A stretch of 13,724 nt of DNA, from the NCBI GenBank assembly GCA_030049455.1, contig JASIKV010000007.1:1-13724 (forward strand), read 5' to 3'. This stretch comes from Terriglobia bacterium (lineage in GTDB: Bacteria; Acidobacteriota; Terriglobia; UBA7540). The translations under genes were made by a program, and so were the position numbers. Below are positions 6,358 through 13,724 of the stretch, piece by piece; positions within the stretch are counted from its first letter, which is position 1, and the number at the start of each line of letters is the position of its first letter. The notes beneath the pieces were generated by a model. That model ran no database searches, was not told where the DNA came from, and saw only the letters and a list, made by a program, of their open reading frames with translations.

Positions 6358-9300
6358 GCAGGATTCCGGCGGCTGAACCGGCAGGCGGATAAAGAAAGTA
6401 GTTCCCTTTCCGACTTCACTGTCAAAGGTCAGCGTGCCTCTGTGGCGCTCCACCACCACCGAACGGGCGATGGCCAATCCCTGTCCGGTTCCGCGCCCCA
6501 CTTCCTTGGTGGTGAAGAACGGATCGAAAACTTTGGTGCGAATGGCTTCGGGAATGCCGCTGCCGGTGTCGGAAATGGCGATCAGCACTGTCTCTCCCTC
6601 GGCCGTCGTGCGCACGTGGATCTTCCCCTTTTCGTCCGAGCCTTTCACCACGTCGGCGATGGCATGAGCGGCGTTGACCAGCAGGTTCAGGAAAACCTGG
6701 TTCAAATCGCCGACGTTGCAAACCACCAGAGGTATTTCCCCCAGCTCCACTTCCACATCGGCGACATATTTCAGCTCGTTGCGGGCAACGGTCAGAGTGC
6801 TTTGGAGCGCCTTGTTGAGGTCGGCGGCCGCCATCTCCTTGCTCTCGGGATGCGCAAACTCCTTCATGGCACGCACGATCGTGGCCACGCGCGTGACGCC
6901 TTCAAGAGTTTGAGAAAGGGCCTTGGGAATCTCCTCCAGCAGATACTCGCAGTCCGCCTCCTCCTCAACCTGATGGACAGAGGCCAAAGCCTCCGCCAGT
7001 TTGGCGTCGGACTCAGCGACGTCTCGCAATTCCTGGTATTTTGCCAGCAGGGCGCGCAGGCTGTCGAAAGAGTCCTGCAGGAAGCGTGTGTTGTCACCGA
7101 CAAACTGGATGGGGGTATTGATTTCATGCGCGATTCCGGAGGCGAGGCGGCCCACCGATTCGAGTTTCTGGGCGTGACGCAGTTCCAGCTCCGCCACATC
7201 GCGTCCGGTAATGTCACGTCCAATGCCCTGCACTCCCACCGGCTGTCCGTCTTCAATGACCAGGCGCGGCCGGACGTCCAGCATCACCCTGCGGCCATCC
7301 TGGGCTTTGACCTCAACTTCCATGTGCAGGTCGGTTTCGCCCCCCAGCAACCGTTGGCGTCCCGCCTTCACCAGGTCCCAGTGCCTGCTCTCCACCAATT
7401 GCCAGATGTCCAGTTCAGCCACCTGCTTCGGTGAATAACCCAAAAGCTGCCTGCCCACCCGGTTGAGGGAAGTCATATGTCCGTCCAGGTCCGTCGTGTA
7501 AACGATGTCGCTGGCGTTTTCAATCAATTCGCGGTAGCGCTCCTCGCTTAGGCGCAGAGCTTCCGCGGCGGATCTCCATTCGGTGACGTCACGCGCGACC
7601 CCCACAATTCCTGTCACTTGCCCCTGCGCGTCTTTCACCGGAACTTCCGTATTCGAGACCCAGCGGGCATTTCCGCCGGCGTCAGGGCGCTTTTCGAGGT
7701 TGCCAATCAGGGGCTCCGCGGTCGCAAGCACTTTTTGATCCGCTTCGTAGCAGCGCTGCGCATCCTCTGCGGAGAAGAAGTCCCGGTCGGTCTTGCCCAC
7801 AGCCTCGTCCGAACTCTTCAATCCCAGCAGGCGCGCCTGGGCGGTGTTGACGCGCGTGTAGCGGCCGTGGGCGTCCTTGAAGCAGATGGCATCGGGAATG
7901 TTATCCATCAGCGTGCGCAGAAGGTCGCGCTCGCGGGCCAACTCCTCAACCGAGCGCGCCAATTCCTCCGCGTGCCTTATTTGAGCGGCCTGCGAAGCCT
8001 CCAAATCCCGCGCATAACGGAGCAATGCCGCCTCCGCCTCCTTCCGTTCCGAGATGTCGCGAAAGTTGCCGAGAATGGCCTGTTTTTTGCGGAGTTGCAG
8101 CGCGGAAACGGAAACCTCTACAGGGAATTCCCTTCCATCCTTGCGGACTGCGGTCAGCTCCAGACGGTTGCCGCCCCCGGGATTCTCCCCGCCTGGCCGA
8201 ATCCGCAGGAAGCCTTCGCGGAATGCCTCACGGTACTGCTCCGGAACCAAAGCTTCATCCGCTTTTCTCCCCAGTATTTCCTGGCTGGAATGTCCGAAGA
8301 TCCTCTCCGCCGCCTCGTTCCAGTAGGAGATCGCACCATCGCTGTCCAGCAAGACAATCGCATCCTGGGCGGAAGCCGCAAAACTTCGAAACCGCTCTTC
8401 GCTTTCCTGTAGCGCCTCTTCAGCGCGCTTCCGCTCCGTGATATCGCGCGAAACCCCCACCAGGCCGGTAATGCGACCCTGTGAGTCGCGGATGGGAACC
8501 TTGGTGGAAGAAAACCAACCCACCGTTCCGTCCGCCCGCCGAACCCTTTCCACCCAGCCGACGAGTGGTTGACCGGCCACGAGCACCAGGCATTCGTCGC
8601 GAAGATAGTTCTTGGCGTCGTCAAGGGGAAAGAAGTCAAAGTCGGTTCGGCCCACCGCCTCGCGCGGGTGGCTCAGGCCCAGCGCCTGGGCGTGCGCCTT
8701 GTTGACGCGCACAAAACACCCGTCGGCATCCTTGAAATAAATGTAATCGGAGATGTTGTCCATGAGGGCGTGGAGCAGGTCGCGTTCCTGGGACAGGGCC
8801 TGCTCCGCCTGCTTGCGCTCAGTAATCTCGGTGGAGATTCCAGCGACTGCGTAGGGCGCCCCTTCCGTGTCATAAAGGGGAAACTTGACGGAAAGATAGG
8901 TGCGGATCCTGCCTTCGTGAATGTCGCTTTCCTCAAACTCCAGGGACGCGCGCTCGCGCACAACTCTCTGGTCATTTGCCCAGAACTTGTCCGCCACTTC
9001 CTTGGGAAACAAATCGTAGTCGGTTTTCCCGGCCACCTGTCCGGGTTTGAAGCCTGACCGGGTTTCGAACGCGCGATTGGCCCGGATGTACCGGCCGGAG
9101 GCGTCCTTCAAATAAATCACTGCGGCAGAGTTGTCGAGAATGGCTTTCAGTTGCTCCTCGCTCGCCCACAGCGCCTGCTCCCGCCGCTTGCGTTCTGTAA
9201 TGTCCTGCTTGATGGCAATGAACTGGCTGATTTGTCCCTGTGCGTCGCGCACGGGAGTGATCGTCATCTCCTCGTTATAGAGCGTGCCGTCTCTTCGGCG

Positions 9301-12300
9301 ATTGACAATCTCTCCGTGCCACACCTTGCCCTCGAGGACCGTCTTCCAGAGGTCCCGATAGAAGTTTGCGTTGTGCACCCCAGACTTCAACAGGCTTGTG
9401 TCCTTTCCCAGGACCTCGTCGGCCGAATACCCCGTCAGCCAGGTGAAGGCGGGATTAACCCAAAGAATGCGTCCCTCACGATTGGCAATTACGATGCCGT
9501 TGGCGGCGGATTCCAGGGCCGCAGTTTGAAGGCGGGTGCGGACCTCGGCGCGTTTTCGTTCGGTAATATCCCGGGCAATGACCGCTGCGCCGGTAATCTT
9601 GCCCTCCGCGTCCAGAATCGGCGACAGGGAGAGCGAGATGTCGACCCTGCCGCCGTCTTTGCGCAGGCGAACGGTCTCGTGGCCATTGATTCTTTCGCCG
9701 CGCCGGACTCTCTCGAGCAATTGGGTCAACTCTTCGGCCCGATCCGGAGGGATCAGCACGGAGACAGACTTTCCCACCATTTCCTTCTCCGCATAGCCGT
9801 ACACGCCTTCGGCTCCGTGGTTCCAACTGATCACCGTCCCGTCGAGTGAAATCCCGATTATTCCGTCCTGGGAGGATTCCACGAGCGAGACTAAAAACGC
9901 GCGGACATCGTCGCCCCGGCGGCGTTCGATGAATTGGGCAAGGCTGGGGGCCACGGCAGTAAATGCCTGCTGAATCGCCTCCGTCATCGGTTCACGAGTG
10001 AATGCCGCCACCACTCCCAGCACGCGCTCCTCCACCTTCAGGGGATAGCCCGCGAATGCCACCAGGCCTTCCCGCTGCGCCCACTGCCTGTCTTCCAGCC
10101 CCGCGTCTTGCAGCAATGAATTGGTAAAATAGGGCGCGCCGCTCTGCCCGATCTGTCCGACCCTGAATCTGCCCAGTGGAATGCGCGCGTGCCCTCCGTC
10201 GATGTGGGTGTAGATTCCCGCACTCGCCTGAAGCTCCAGCGCCTTTTCCACCTCATTCACAGTCCAAACGCGGGTGAAGGCGGCGCCGATACTATTCACA
10301 AAGATTTCTGCGCATTCCTGCAACCCTTTGCGAAGACTGCTCGAGCGCGTCAGCGTCAACCCGATGTCCGCCACCAGGGTTGCCAGGCGATGGCGATTGG
10401 CCATTTCCGCATGCCCCTGGTTGCGCGTGGTGACATCCTGAATGACACTCAACACCGCCTTTCGCCCGCGATATTCCACAATGTGGACGTCCACTTCCAC
10501 TTCAACTTCGCGGCCGTCCCGCAGCCGATGACGCCCGTGGTCGTGCCACTGGGTGTGCAGGGGGCGCGAATGAATGGTGGCCGTCACCCGCGGCGCAACT
10601 TCCGGCAGCAGCAGGTCGGTGAGCTTCATCTGCAAAAGCTCACTCCGCGCATACCCGCTGTAAGTGGCAGCCGCGTCATTGACTTCCAGGTATTGGAATG
10701 TTTCCGCGTCGATCAGGAAGGTGGGTAAAGGGCTGGAGGCAAACAGATTGTGAAAGTGCGCCTGGGCATCTGCCAGGACCTTCTCCGCTTGCTTGCGCTC
10801 GGTGGTGTCTTCCACGATTCCGACCAGGCGGCTGAGTGCTCCCTTATCATCCCGCACGGGGAATACTTGGGCGTGAATGTGCCGAATCGCTCCGTCGGGC
10901 CGGAGGATGCGGTATTCCGCGCTCGATTGTTTCCCTTGATTGGCCTGTGCAAACAACTCAAAGGCGATGGAGCGGTCGTCGGAATGGATCGCATCCATCC
11001 AGGCGTCAGGGCGTTCAAGGCACTCCTGGCGCGGCCGCCCCCAGATGACGTCGTAGGCCGGGCTCATGTAGGTGATTCGTATGGGGTCAGGTTCGCAAAT
11101 GAAGAAAATCGCATTGATGTTCTCCGCCAACTGGCGAAATTGCTCTTCGCTGGCGCGCAGGGCATCGAATGCCTGCATCCTGACGGTGATGTCGCGCCCA
11201 AAAGTGCTCAGCAGACGCCCCTGCGGAGTCTCAATGGCCGCGGTGGATATTTCGATGGGGAATTCTTCCCCATTCCCCCGCACCGCCATGACCTTCATTG
11301 GCCCGTAATGCGGATCCCGGCCTTCCCGGTAGGCTTTGTCCAGGTGAGCGTCAAAAACCGGAGCCTGTGCGGGAGGAAAGGCGAAATCGGAAAATTTTCT
11401 TCCCACCGCGCGCCGGCGCGGCACACCGAAGGTTTTTTCCGCCGCCGGGTTGCAATCCTGCACAACTCCCGACTTATCGAGCAGCACGATGGCTTCGTGG
11501 GACGTGGCAATCACTGCCTTGGCGACGGTCTCCGTGGAATGCACGCCCTTGGTTGTGTCCGTGGCCGATCCAACCTTATGCCTCGGCTCGGAATTGAATC
11601 GCGCATCATCCAGGGCAACCGCGATCTCTTCCGCCAATACCTTGCCCCCGGTCACGTCAAAGGCCGAGAATTCAGCCAGGCTAGGATCCCTCCAAAGCAT
11701 GAGAGCGCCATAGGTTGTGCCGTGTGATGCCAGGGGGTAGATCAATACCGATCCCGGAGGCGTAGTCCCATTCTTTGACGGTGAACGGTTTCCCGTGCAG
11801 AGCGGCTCGTAAATCGGCTCGCCATGCTTGAAGGCCTCTTTGGCGTGATGACGAACAACCGCCGGGGTCAGGGAGCCGCTGTCCTTTGAAAGCTCGATAA
11901 TCAGCTCCTCGCCTTCGCGTGGAATCACCGCGATCGCGGCGGCGCTCGCCCGCATCGTGCGCTTGGCCAACTTGAGCGCGGCGGCAGCGCGATCTTCGGG
12001 TTTAAGCGCTGCCAGGATGGAAAGCGCGGGGTCATTGGAGGGCGGCTCGACTCTCGGACGGCGGGACGCCAGGGCTCGGGCGACCGCCGCACGAAGCTGC
12101 GCCAGGCTGAGTGGCTTCAGCAGGAAATCGCAAGCGCCGTGGCGGAGCGCGGCGATCGTGGCATTCACCGTGGCGTAACCGGTAAGGATCATCACCGGGA
12201 TGTCCGGATTGATCTCCCGCACCGCCTCCAGCGTCTGAATTCCACCCAACCCGGGCATCACCAGATCCGTGATGACAACATTAAATTCACCGCCCCGGAG

Positions 12301-12498
12301 CAATCCCACACCCTCTTCACCGCTCCGGGCGACAGCCACATCAAACCCATCGGCTTTCAACATCACACTCAGCGTGTGAGCCACAACTTCCTCGTCATCG
12401 ATGACCAGGACCTTCGCGAGCTTCGATGGAGAAGCGGCAAGTGGAGTTTCCGCGGGAAAAACATCCTGTTCAGTCGCTGGGCTGGGCATAAGGCTCAT
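6337..12498 (-). CDS. Giant soluble multi-sensor histidine kinase (REC, 2 GAF, 10 PAS, HisKA-HATPase)
   Basis: This is a 2053-residue kinase with no signal peptide or membrane segment. Domains in order: REC 28-145 (D34, D35, phospho-acceptor D78, T106, K128); GAF about 155-300; PAS1 325-440; PAS2 450-570; PAS3 578-694; GAF about 700-860; PAS4 866-983; PAS5 990-1105; PAS6 1112-1230; PAS7 1239-1358; PAS8 1366-1487; a coiled coil 1488-1523; PAS9 1524-1641; PAS10 1652-1767; kinase 1770-2045. Most PAS units end in a recognisable DITERK-type motif. The H-box SGIAHEINTP places the phosphorylated residue at H1791; ExxT (E1792, T1795) is the usual phosphatase pair. The dimerisation region has a long insertion (about 1815-1865) ending in EIPKALSQTLEGVTRVATIV. 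ATP-binding boxes are present: N1942 in LLVNAAHA, DTGSGIP (1977-1983), FDPFFTTK, and GRGTGQGLAI (2001-2010). There is no C-terminal receiver. The ATG has a modest AAGGGA 5 nt upstream. The likely targets are the two receiver proteins that follow. Confidence 0.95.
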   Translation of the reverse strand: MSLMPSPATEQDVFPAETPLAASPSKLAKVLVIDDEEVVAHTLSVMLKADGFDVAVARSGEEGVGLLRGGEFNVVITDLVMPGLGGIQTLEAVREINPDIPVMILTGYATVNATIAALRHGACDFLLKPLSLAQLRAAVARALASRRPRVEPPSNDPALSILAALKPEDRAAAALKLAKRTMRASAAAIAVIPREGEELIIELSKDSGSLTPAVVRHHAKEAFKHGEPIYEPLCTGNRSPSKNGTTPPGSVLIYPLASHGTTYGALMLWRDPSLAEFSAFDVTGGKVLAEEIAVALDDARFNSEPRHKVGSATDTTKGVHSTETVAKAVIATSHEAIVLLDKSGVVQDCNPAAEKTFGVPRRRAVGRKFSDFAFPPAQAPVFDAHLDKAYREGRDPHYGPMKVMAVRGNGEEFPIEISTAAIETPQGRLLSTFGRDITVRMQAFDALRASEEQFRQLAENINAIFFICEPDPIRITYMSPAYDVIWGRPRQECLERPDAWMDAIHSDDRSIAFELFAQANQGKQSSAEYRILRPDGAIRHIHAQVFPVRDDKGALSRLVGIVEDTTERKQAEKVLADAQAHFHNLFASSPLPTFLIDAETFQYLEVNDAAATYSGYARSELLQMKLTDLLLPEVAPRVTATIHSRPLHTQWHDHGRHRLRDGREVEVEVDVHIVEYRGRKAVLSVIQDVTTRNQGHAEMANRHRLATLVADIGLTLTRSSSLRKGLQECAEIFVNSIGAAFTRVWTVNEVEKALELQASAGIYTHIDGGHARIPLGRFRVGQIGQSGAPYFTNSLLQDAGLEDRQWAQREGLVAFAGYPLKVEERVLGVVAAFTREPMTEAIQQAFTAVAPSLAQFIERRRGDDVRAFLVSLVESSQDGIIGISLDGTVISWNHGAEGVYGYAEKEMVGKSVSVLIPPDRAEELTQLLERVRRGERINGHETVRLRKDGGRVDISLSLSPILDAEGKITGAAVIARDITERKRAEVRTRLQTAALESAANGIVIANREGRILWVNPAFTWLTGYSADEVLGKDTSLLKSGVHNANFYRDLWKTVLEGKVWHGEIVNRRRDGTLYNEEMTITPVRDAQGQISQFIAIKQDITERKRREQALWASEEQLKAILDNSAAVIYLKDASGRYIRANRAFETRSGFKPGQVAGKTDYDLFPKEVADKFWANDQRVVRERASLEFEESDIHEGRIRTYLSVKFPLYDTEGAPYAVAGISTEITERKQAEQALSQERDLLHALMDNISDYIYFKDADGCFVRVNKAHAQALGLSHPREAVGRTDFDFFPLDDAKNYLRDECLVLVAGQPLVGWVERVRRADGTVGWFSSTKVPIRDSQGRITGLVGVSRDITERKRAEEALQESEERFRSFAASAQDAIVLLDSDGAISYWNEAAERIFGHSSQEILGRKADEALVPEQYREAFREGFLRIRPGGENPGGGNRLELTAVRKDGREFPVEVSVSALQLRKKQAILGNFRDISERKEAEAALLRYARDLEASQAAQIRHAEELARSVEELARERDLLRTLMDNIPDAICFKDAHGRYTRVNTAQARLLGLKSSDEAVGKTDRDFFSAEDAQRCYEADQKVLATAEPLIGNLEKRPDAGGNARWVSNTEVPVKDAQGQVTGIVGVARDVTEWRSAAEALRLSEERYRELIENASDIVYTTDLDGHMTSLNRVGRQLLGYSPKQVAELDIWQLVESRHWDLVKAGRQRLLGGETDLHMEVEVKAQDGRRVMLDVRPRLVIEDGQPVGVQGIGRDITGRDVAELELRHAQKLESVGRLASGIAHEINTPIQFVGDNTRFLQDSFDSLRALLAKYQELRDVAESDAKLAEALASVHQVEEEADCEYLLEEIPKALSQTLEGVTRVATIVRAMKEFAHPESKEMAAADLNKALQSTLTVARNELKYVADVEVELGEIPLVVCNVGDLNQVFLNLLVNAAHAIADVVKGSDEKGKIHVRTTAEGETVLIAISDTGSGIPEAIRTKVFDPFFTTKEVGRGTGQGLAIARSVVVERHRGTLTFDSEVGKGTTFFIRLPVQPPESCKEAKAT
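7579..8784 (-). repeat. Internal duplication of a PAS module in the kinase (PAS7 and PAS9)
   Basis: Kinase residues 1239-1355 (8784-8434) and 1524-1640 (7929-7579) align over 117 residues without a gap, with about 60 identities counted by eye. Shared elements include RDLL..LMDNI.D, FKDA.G...RVN, EAVG.TD.DFF, and VGV.RD.TE. PAS8 and the coiled coil lie between them. PAS6 belongs to the same subtype but is more distant. Confidence 0.8.
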
Positions 12499-12513
12499 GC
12501 AAATCCCTTAAAG

Positions 12514-12547
12514 GAGTTAGCGCGTTAAGTTGAGTTATGCGGAGTTA
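12514..12547 (-). promoter_or_regulatory. Three TAACTC direct repeats just upstream of the kinase start
   Basis: On the minus strand TAACTC occurs at 12547-12542, 12537-12532 and 12519-12514, the first two exactly 10 bp apart and the third 18 bp further on. They lie 16-49 bp before the kinase ATG, with a related CTTAACG between copies two and three. They could be a regulator binding site or a leader element. Confidence 0.35.
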
Positions 12548-12579
12548 ATACCGCCGGAACACTCTTTTCACCCTCTGGC

Positions 12580-12603
12580 CGAAGGGACGGTTATCACCCT
12601 TCG
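12580..12603. repeat. 7-bp inverted repeat in the kinase leader region
   Basis: CGAAGGG (12580-12586) and CCCTTCG (12597-12603) are a perfect inverted repeat around a 10-nt loop, about 80-105 bp before the kinase start. No T-run follows on the minus strand, so a terminator is not supported; an operator or mRNA hairpin is possible. Confidence 0.35.
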
Positions 12604-12814
12604 CACCCTCCAATCGTTCCTATCGGCCCAAGTGTGGAATTTCATGAGCGTAGTCTTCGGGTCTCTGATGAAAAGCGGTCCAACCGTAGTAATTCTTGGC
12701 TGCAAGTGCGAAACCCAATGAAATCAGGTATTTCGATGGAACCTTCGGCGGGAGTCCAAATGCAGTTCCTCGAATCGCTGAGGAAAAATCTCAGTAACAA
12801 GCGAGGGGCAAGTT

Positions 12815-12827
12815 ATAAGATTCTTAT
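12815..12827. repeat. Short near-palindrome ATAAG-ATT-CTTAT
   Basis: ATAAGATTCTTAT is symmetric except at its centre and lies in an AT-rich patch of the gap. Part of it, AAGATTCT, recurs at 12921-12928 in the hairpin further right. It could be a binding site, but chance cannot be excluded. Confidence 0.25.
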
Positions 12828-12900
12828 CTTCAAGCCCGCGGTTGTCGCTGGACTCGCAATTTCCTTCGCGGCCGGTGATCTCATTGCTCCTGCCGACACC

Positions 12901-12937
12901 GCGGCGTGCGAGAATCTGTGAAGATTCTCCCTGCCGC
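12901..12937. repeat. Two-part hairpin with 8-bp inner and 5-bp outer stem
   Basis: The inner stem is GAGAATCT (12910-12917) with AGATTCTC (12922-12929), closed on the plus strand by GTGA, a GNRA-type tetraloop. The outer stem is GCGGC (12901-12905) with GCCGC (12933-12937), separated by a small internal loop (4 and 3 nt). The design is more RNA-like if transcribed from the plus strand. Confidence 0.5.
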
Positions 12938-13018
12938 ACACCACAGTCACTCTTCCTCAGCAGGTTCCGCAGCGACGGCGCAATCGGCGGTGGACTCCGA
13001 AAGCAAGTTTGAAGTTTG

Positions 13019-13065
13019 GCTGCCCTTCGCGGCAGCGCCATCGGAAGATCCGATGTCGGGTCTTC
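13019..13065. repeat. Cluster of GC-rich hairpins, two of them mutually exclusive
   Basis: GCTGCC (13019-13024) pairs with GGCAGC (13031-13036). Immediately after, CATCGGA (13039-13045) pairs with TCCGATG (13049-13055) around AGA. The same bases can instead form GAAGATCCG (13044-13052) with CGGGTCTTC (13057-13065), a 9-bp stem with one U-G pair on the plus strand and an ATGT loop. The last two stems cannot coexist. Confidence 0.45.
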
Positions 13066-13115
13066 AGTGGCGTCTATCGGACTTCCAAAAAAGAGATGGC
13101 CGTGCCGCGAATTCC

Positions 13116-13655
13116 TCAGGCGCGCCCGGCGGCGTAGCTCGATGACGGCCAGGAGCGCTTGGGGCTCTCGGCGGCATTCAAAATCTCCACAATCCTCGCG
13201 CCATATTTCTTCACCCGCCACTCGCCGAGCCCCTGAACCTTCAGGAGATCAACCGCCGTCCTGACCGGAATTCGAACCATTTCCTCCAACCACTTGTTTT
13301 GCGCGACCATGTATAGGGGAACGCCTTCCTGCGCGGCCTGGTCCGCCCGCCATTTCTTCAGGGCTACGACGGACCTCACCTGGTCGCCCGTCAGTTGAGC
13401 GCCGGAGGGACTCGCGGCGTCGGCATTTCGATTGTCGGTGTTTGTTTGCACAGAGGAACTGACGGGCTCCTTCTGCGCGACCTCGGCTCCGCCCTCGTAG
13501 AGGAACAGAACGGACCACATAGGCCCCTCGGGGGAATTGGCCAGCGAGGCAAAAACTCGCTTTACATTCGTTGCCCCGAGGAATTCGTTCAATCGCCGCT
13601 CCTTGCCGTGTCCGTCCTCTGAGTTGAGGGGAACATTGAAAACTTTACACTGCAT
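13116..13655 (-). CDS. Stand-alone HRDC-domain protein, resembling accessory proteins of retroelements
   Basis: This is a 179-residue soluble protein. Residues 1-55 form a small N-terminal unit (MQCKVFNVPL, RLNEFLGATNVKRV, MWSVLFLYE). Next is a low-complexity polar linker (56-87), then an HRDC domain at about 88-160: LTGDQVRSVVALKKWRADQA, GVPLYMVAQNKWLEEMV, VQGLGEWRVKKYGARIVEIL. HRDC domains bind nucleic acid and are usually found at the C-terminus of RecQ helicases and RNase D; neither enzyme is present here. Small HRDC proteins with a similar N-terminus (pattern MQ..F..P....E..LN.FL....V..V......W.....Y) are known beside reverse transcriptases of diversity-generating retroelements. That match is from memory and is my inference. 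The start has GGAGG (13664-13660) 4 nt upstream. Its possible partner would lie to the right of the window. Confidence 0.85.
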   Translation of the reverse strand: MQCKVFNVPLNSEDGHGKERRLNEFLGATNVKRVFASLANSPEGPMWSVLFLYEGGAEVAQKEPVSSSVQTNTDNRNADAASPSGAQLTGDQVRSVVALKKWRADQAAQEGVPLYMVAQNKWLEEMVRIPVRTAVDLLKVQGLGEWRVKKYGARIVEILNAAESPKRSWPSSSYAAGRA

Positions 13656-13659
13656 ATCG

Positions 13660-13664
13660 CCTCC
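13660..13664 (-). promoter_or_regulatory. Ribosome binding site of the HRDC gene
   Basis: GGAGG on the minus strand, 4 nt before the ATG at 13655, supports this start. The remaining 60 bp to the window edge contain stop codons on the minus strand and no recognisable gene end. Confidence 0.65.
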
Positions 13665-13710
13665 TGGCTGCTAGTTAGTATCGAGCTCTGGCCCTAGAAT
13701 CGGCGGATTA

Positions 13711-13724
13711 AGGGAGGAGGATGA
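13711..13724 (+). promoter_or_regulatory. Possible ribosome binding site and ATG of a divergent gene running off the window
   Basis: AGGGAGGAGG is followed directly by ATGA at the right edge. The purine-rich stretch and ATG look like the start of a plus-strand gene divergent from the HRDC gene, though the spacing is short and only one codon is visible. Confidence 0.3.

Larger units (their letters stand above)
12499..13115. other. 617-bp gap without a convincing gene; probable leader of the kinase operon plus structured DNA
   Basis: No reading frame here looks like a known protein or has a good ribosome binding site. The stretch holds short direct repeats next to the kinase start, a 7-bp inverted repeat, a 13-bp near-palindrome and several strong hairpins, listed separately. 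The minus-strand promoter of the kinase operon should be here. A weak candidate is GTGAAA (12571-12566) with TATTAA (12550-12545), spaced only 15 nt, which I do not regard as established. The HRDC gene ends at its right border, followed on the minus strand by a six-T run (13092-13087) without a good stem. Confidence 0.55.

Noticed and set aside
5863..7434. 523-codon open frame on the plus strand
   Set aside because: It lies antisense across the kinase 3' end and the HDOD regulator, both with clear domains. The product is rich in Pro, Arg and Gly with no recognisable domain, as expected for a shadow frame in GC-rich DNA.
10750..11727. 325-codon open frame on the plus strand
   Set aside because: It is antisense to PAS domains of the kinase and has no recognisable domain.
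8434..12200. Kinase as a possible fusion of two genes or a frameshifted assembly
   Set aside because: The frame is continuous over 2053 codons with evenly spaced sensor domains and conserved PAS end motifs, so a single real gene is the simplest reading.
12634..12921. 95-codon open frame in the gap, with a hydrophobic stretch near the C-terminus
   Set aside because: It starts with GTG and has no ribosome binding site there or at the internal ATG at 12718. No family is recognised, and its stop lies inside a hairpin. A tiny unknown gene cannot be fully excluded.
12499..13115. Template repeat or variable repeat of a diversity-generating retroelement
   Set aside because: I saw no AAC-rich stretch on either strand and no near-identical repeat pair differing at adenines. 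The idea rests only on the HRDC gene.
12724..13221. 165-codon open frame on the minus strand
   Set aside because: It overlaps the HRDC domain coding end in another frame, has an Arg/Ser-rich product without domain signal, and no ribosome binding site was seen.

Overview
The window most likely comes from an acidobacterium. The main evidence is two tandem permeases of the duplicated MacB/FtsX type that lacks an ATPase (the 'acidobacterial duplicated orphan permease', ADOP, family). High GC content and large PAS-rich signalling proteins fit this. No ribosomal or other phylogenetic marker is present, so the assignment is inference.

Layout. Plus strand, 2-3955: the 3' end of one ADOP permease (cut by the window edge), a complete 809-residue ADOP permease, and a 145-residue protein with a helical segment resembling the 'Recombinase' domain of large serine recombinases but no catalytic domain. 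A 9-bp inverted repeat lies at the convergent junction (3957-3992). Minus strand, 12498 down to 3984: a tight three-gene signalling operon. First is a 2053-residue soluble histidine kinase (REC-GAF-3xPAS-GAF-7xPAS-kinase). It overlaps by ATGA a REC-HDOD response regulator, which is followed after 2 nt by a REC protein with a degenerate HD-GYP-like domain. A 617-bp stretch without a convincing gene follows (12499-13115); it is rich in inverted repeats and carries short direct repeats just upstream of the kinase. The last gene (13655-13116, minus) is a stand-alone HRDC-domain protein whose N-terminus resembles HRDC accessory proteins found beside reverse transcriptases of diversity-generating retroelements. 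Any such partner would lie outside the window.

How the genes may work together. The kinase can sense many cytosolic cues through 10 PAS and 2 GAF domains and is itself modulated by an N-terminal receiver. Its probable partners are the two co-translated receiver proteins. Neither partner has a DNA-binding domain or an intact cyclic-di-GMP phosphodiesterase, so output probably runs through protein contacts of the HDOD and HD-GYP-like domains. The permeases are probably membrane proteins of unknown substrate and form a separate, convergent unit. The most promising leads are the HRDC protein, the structured gap beside it, and the unusual output domains of the signalling operon.
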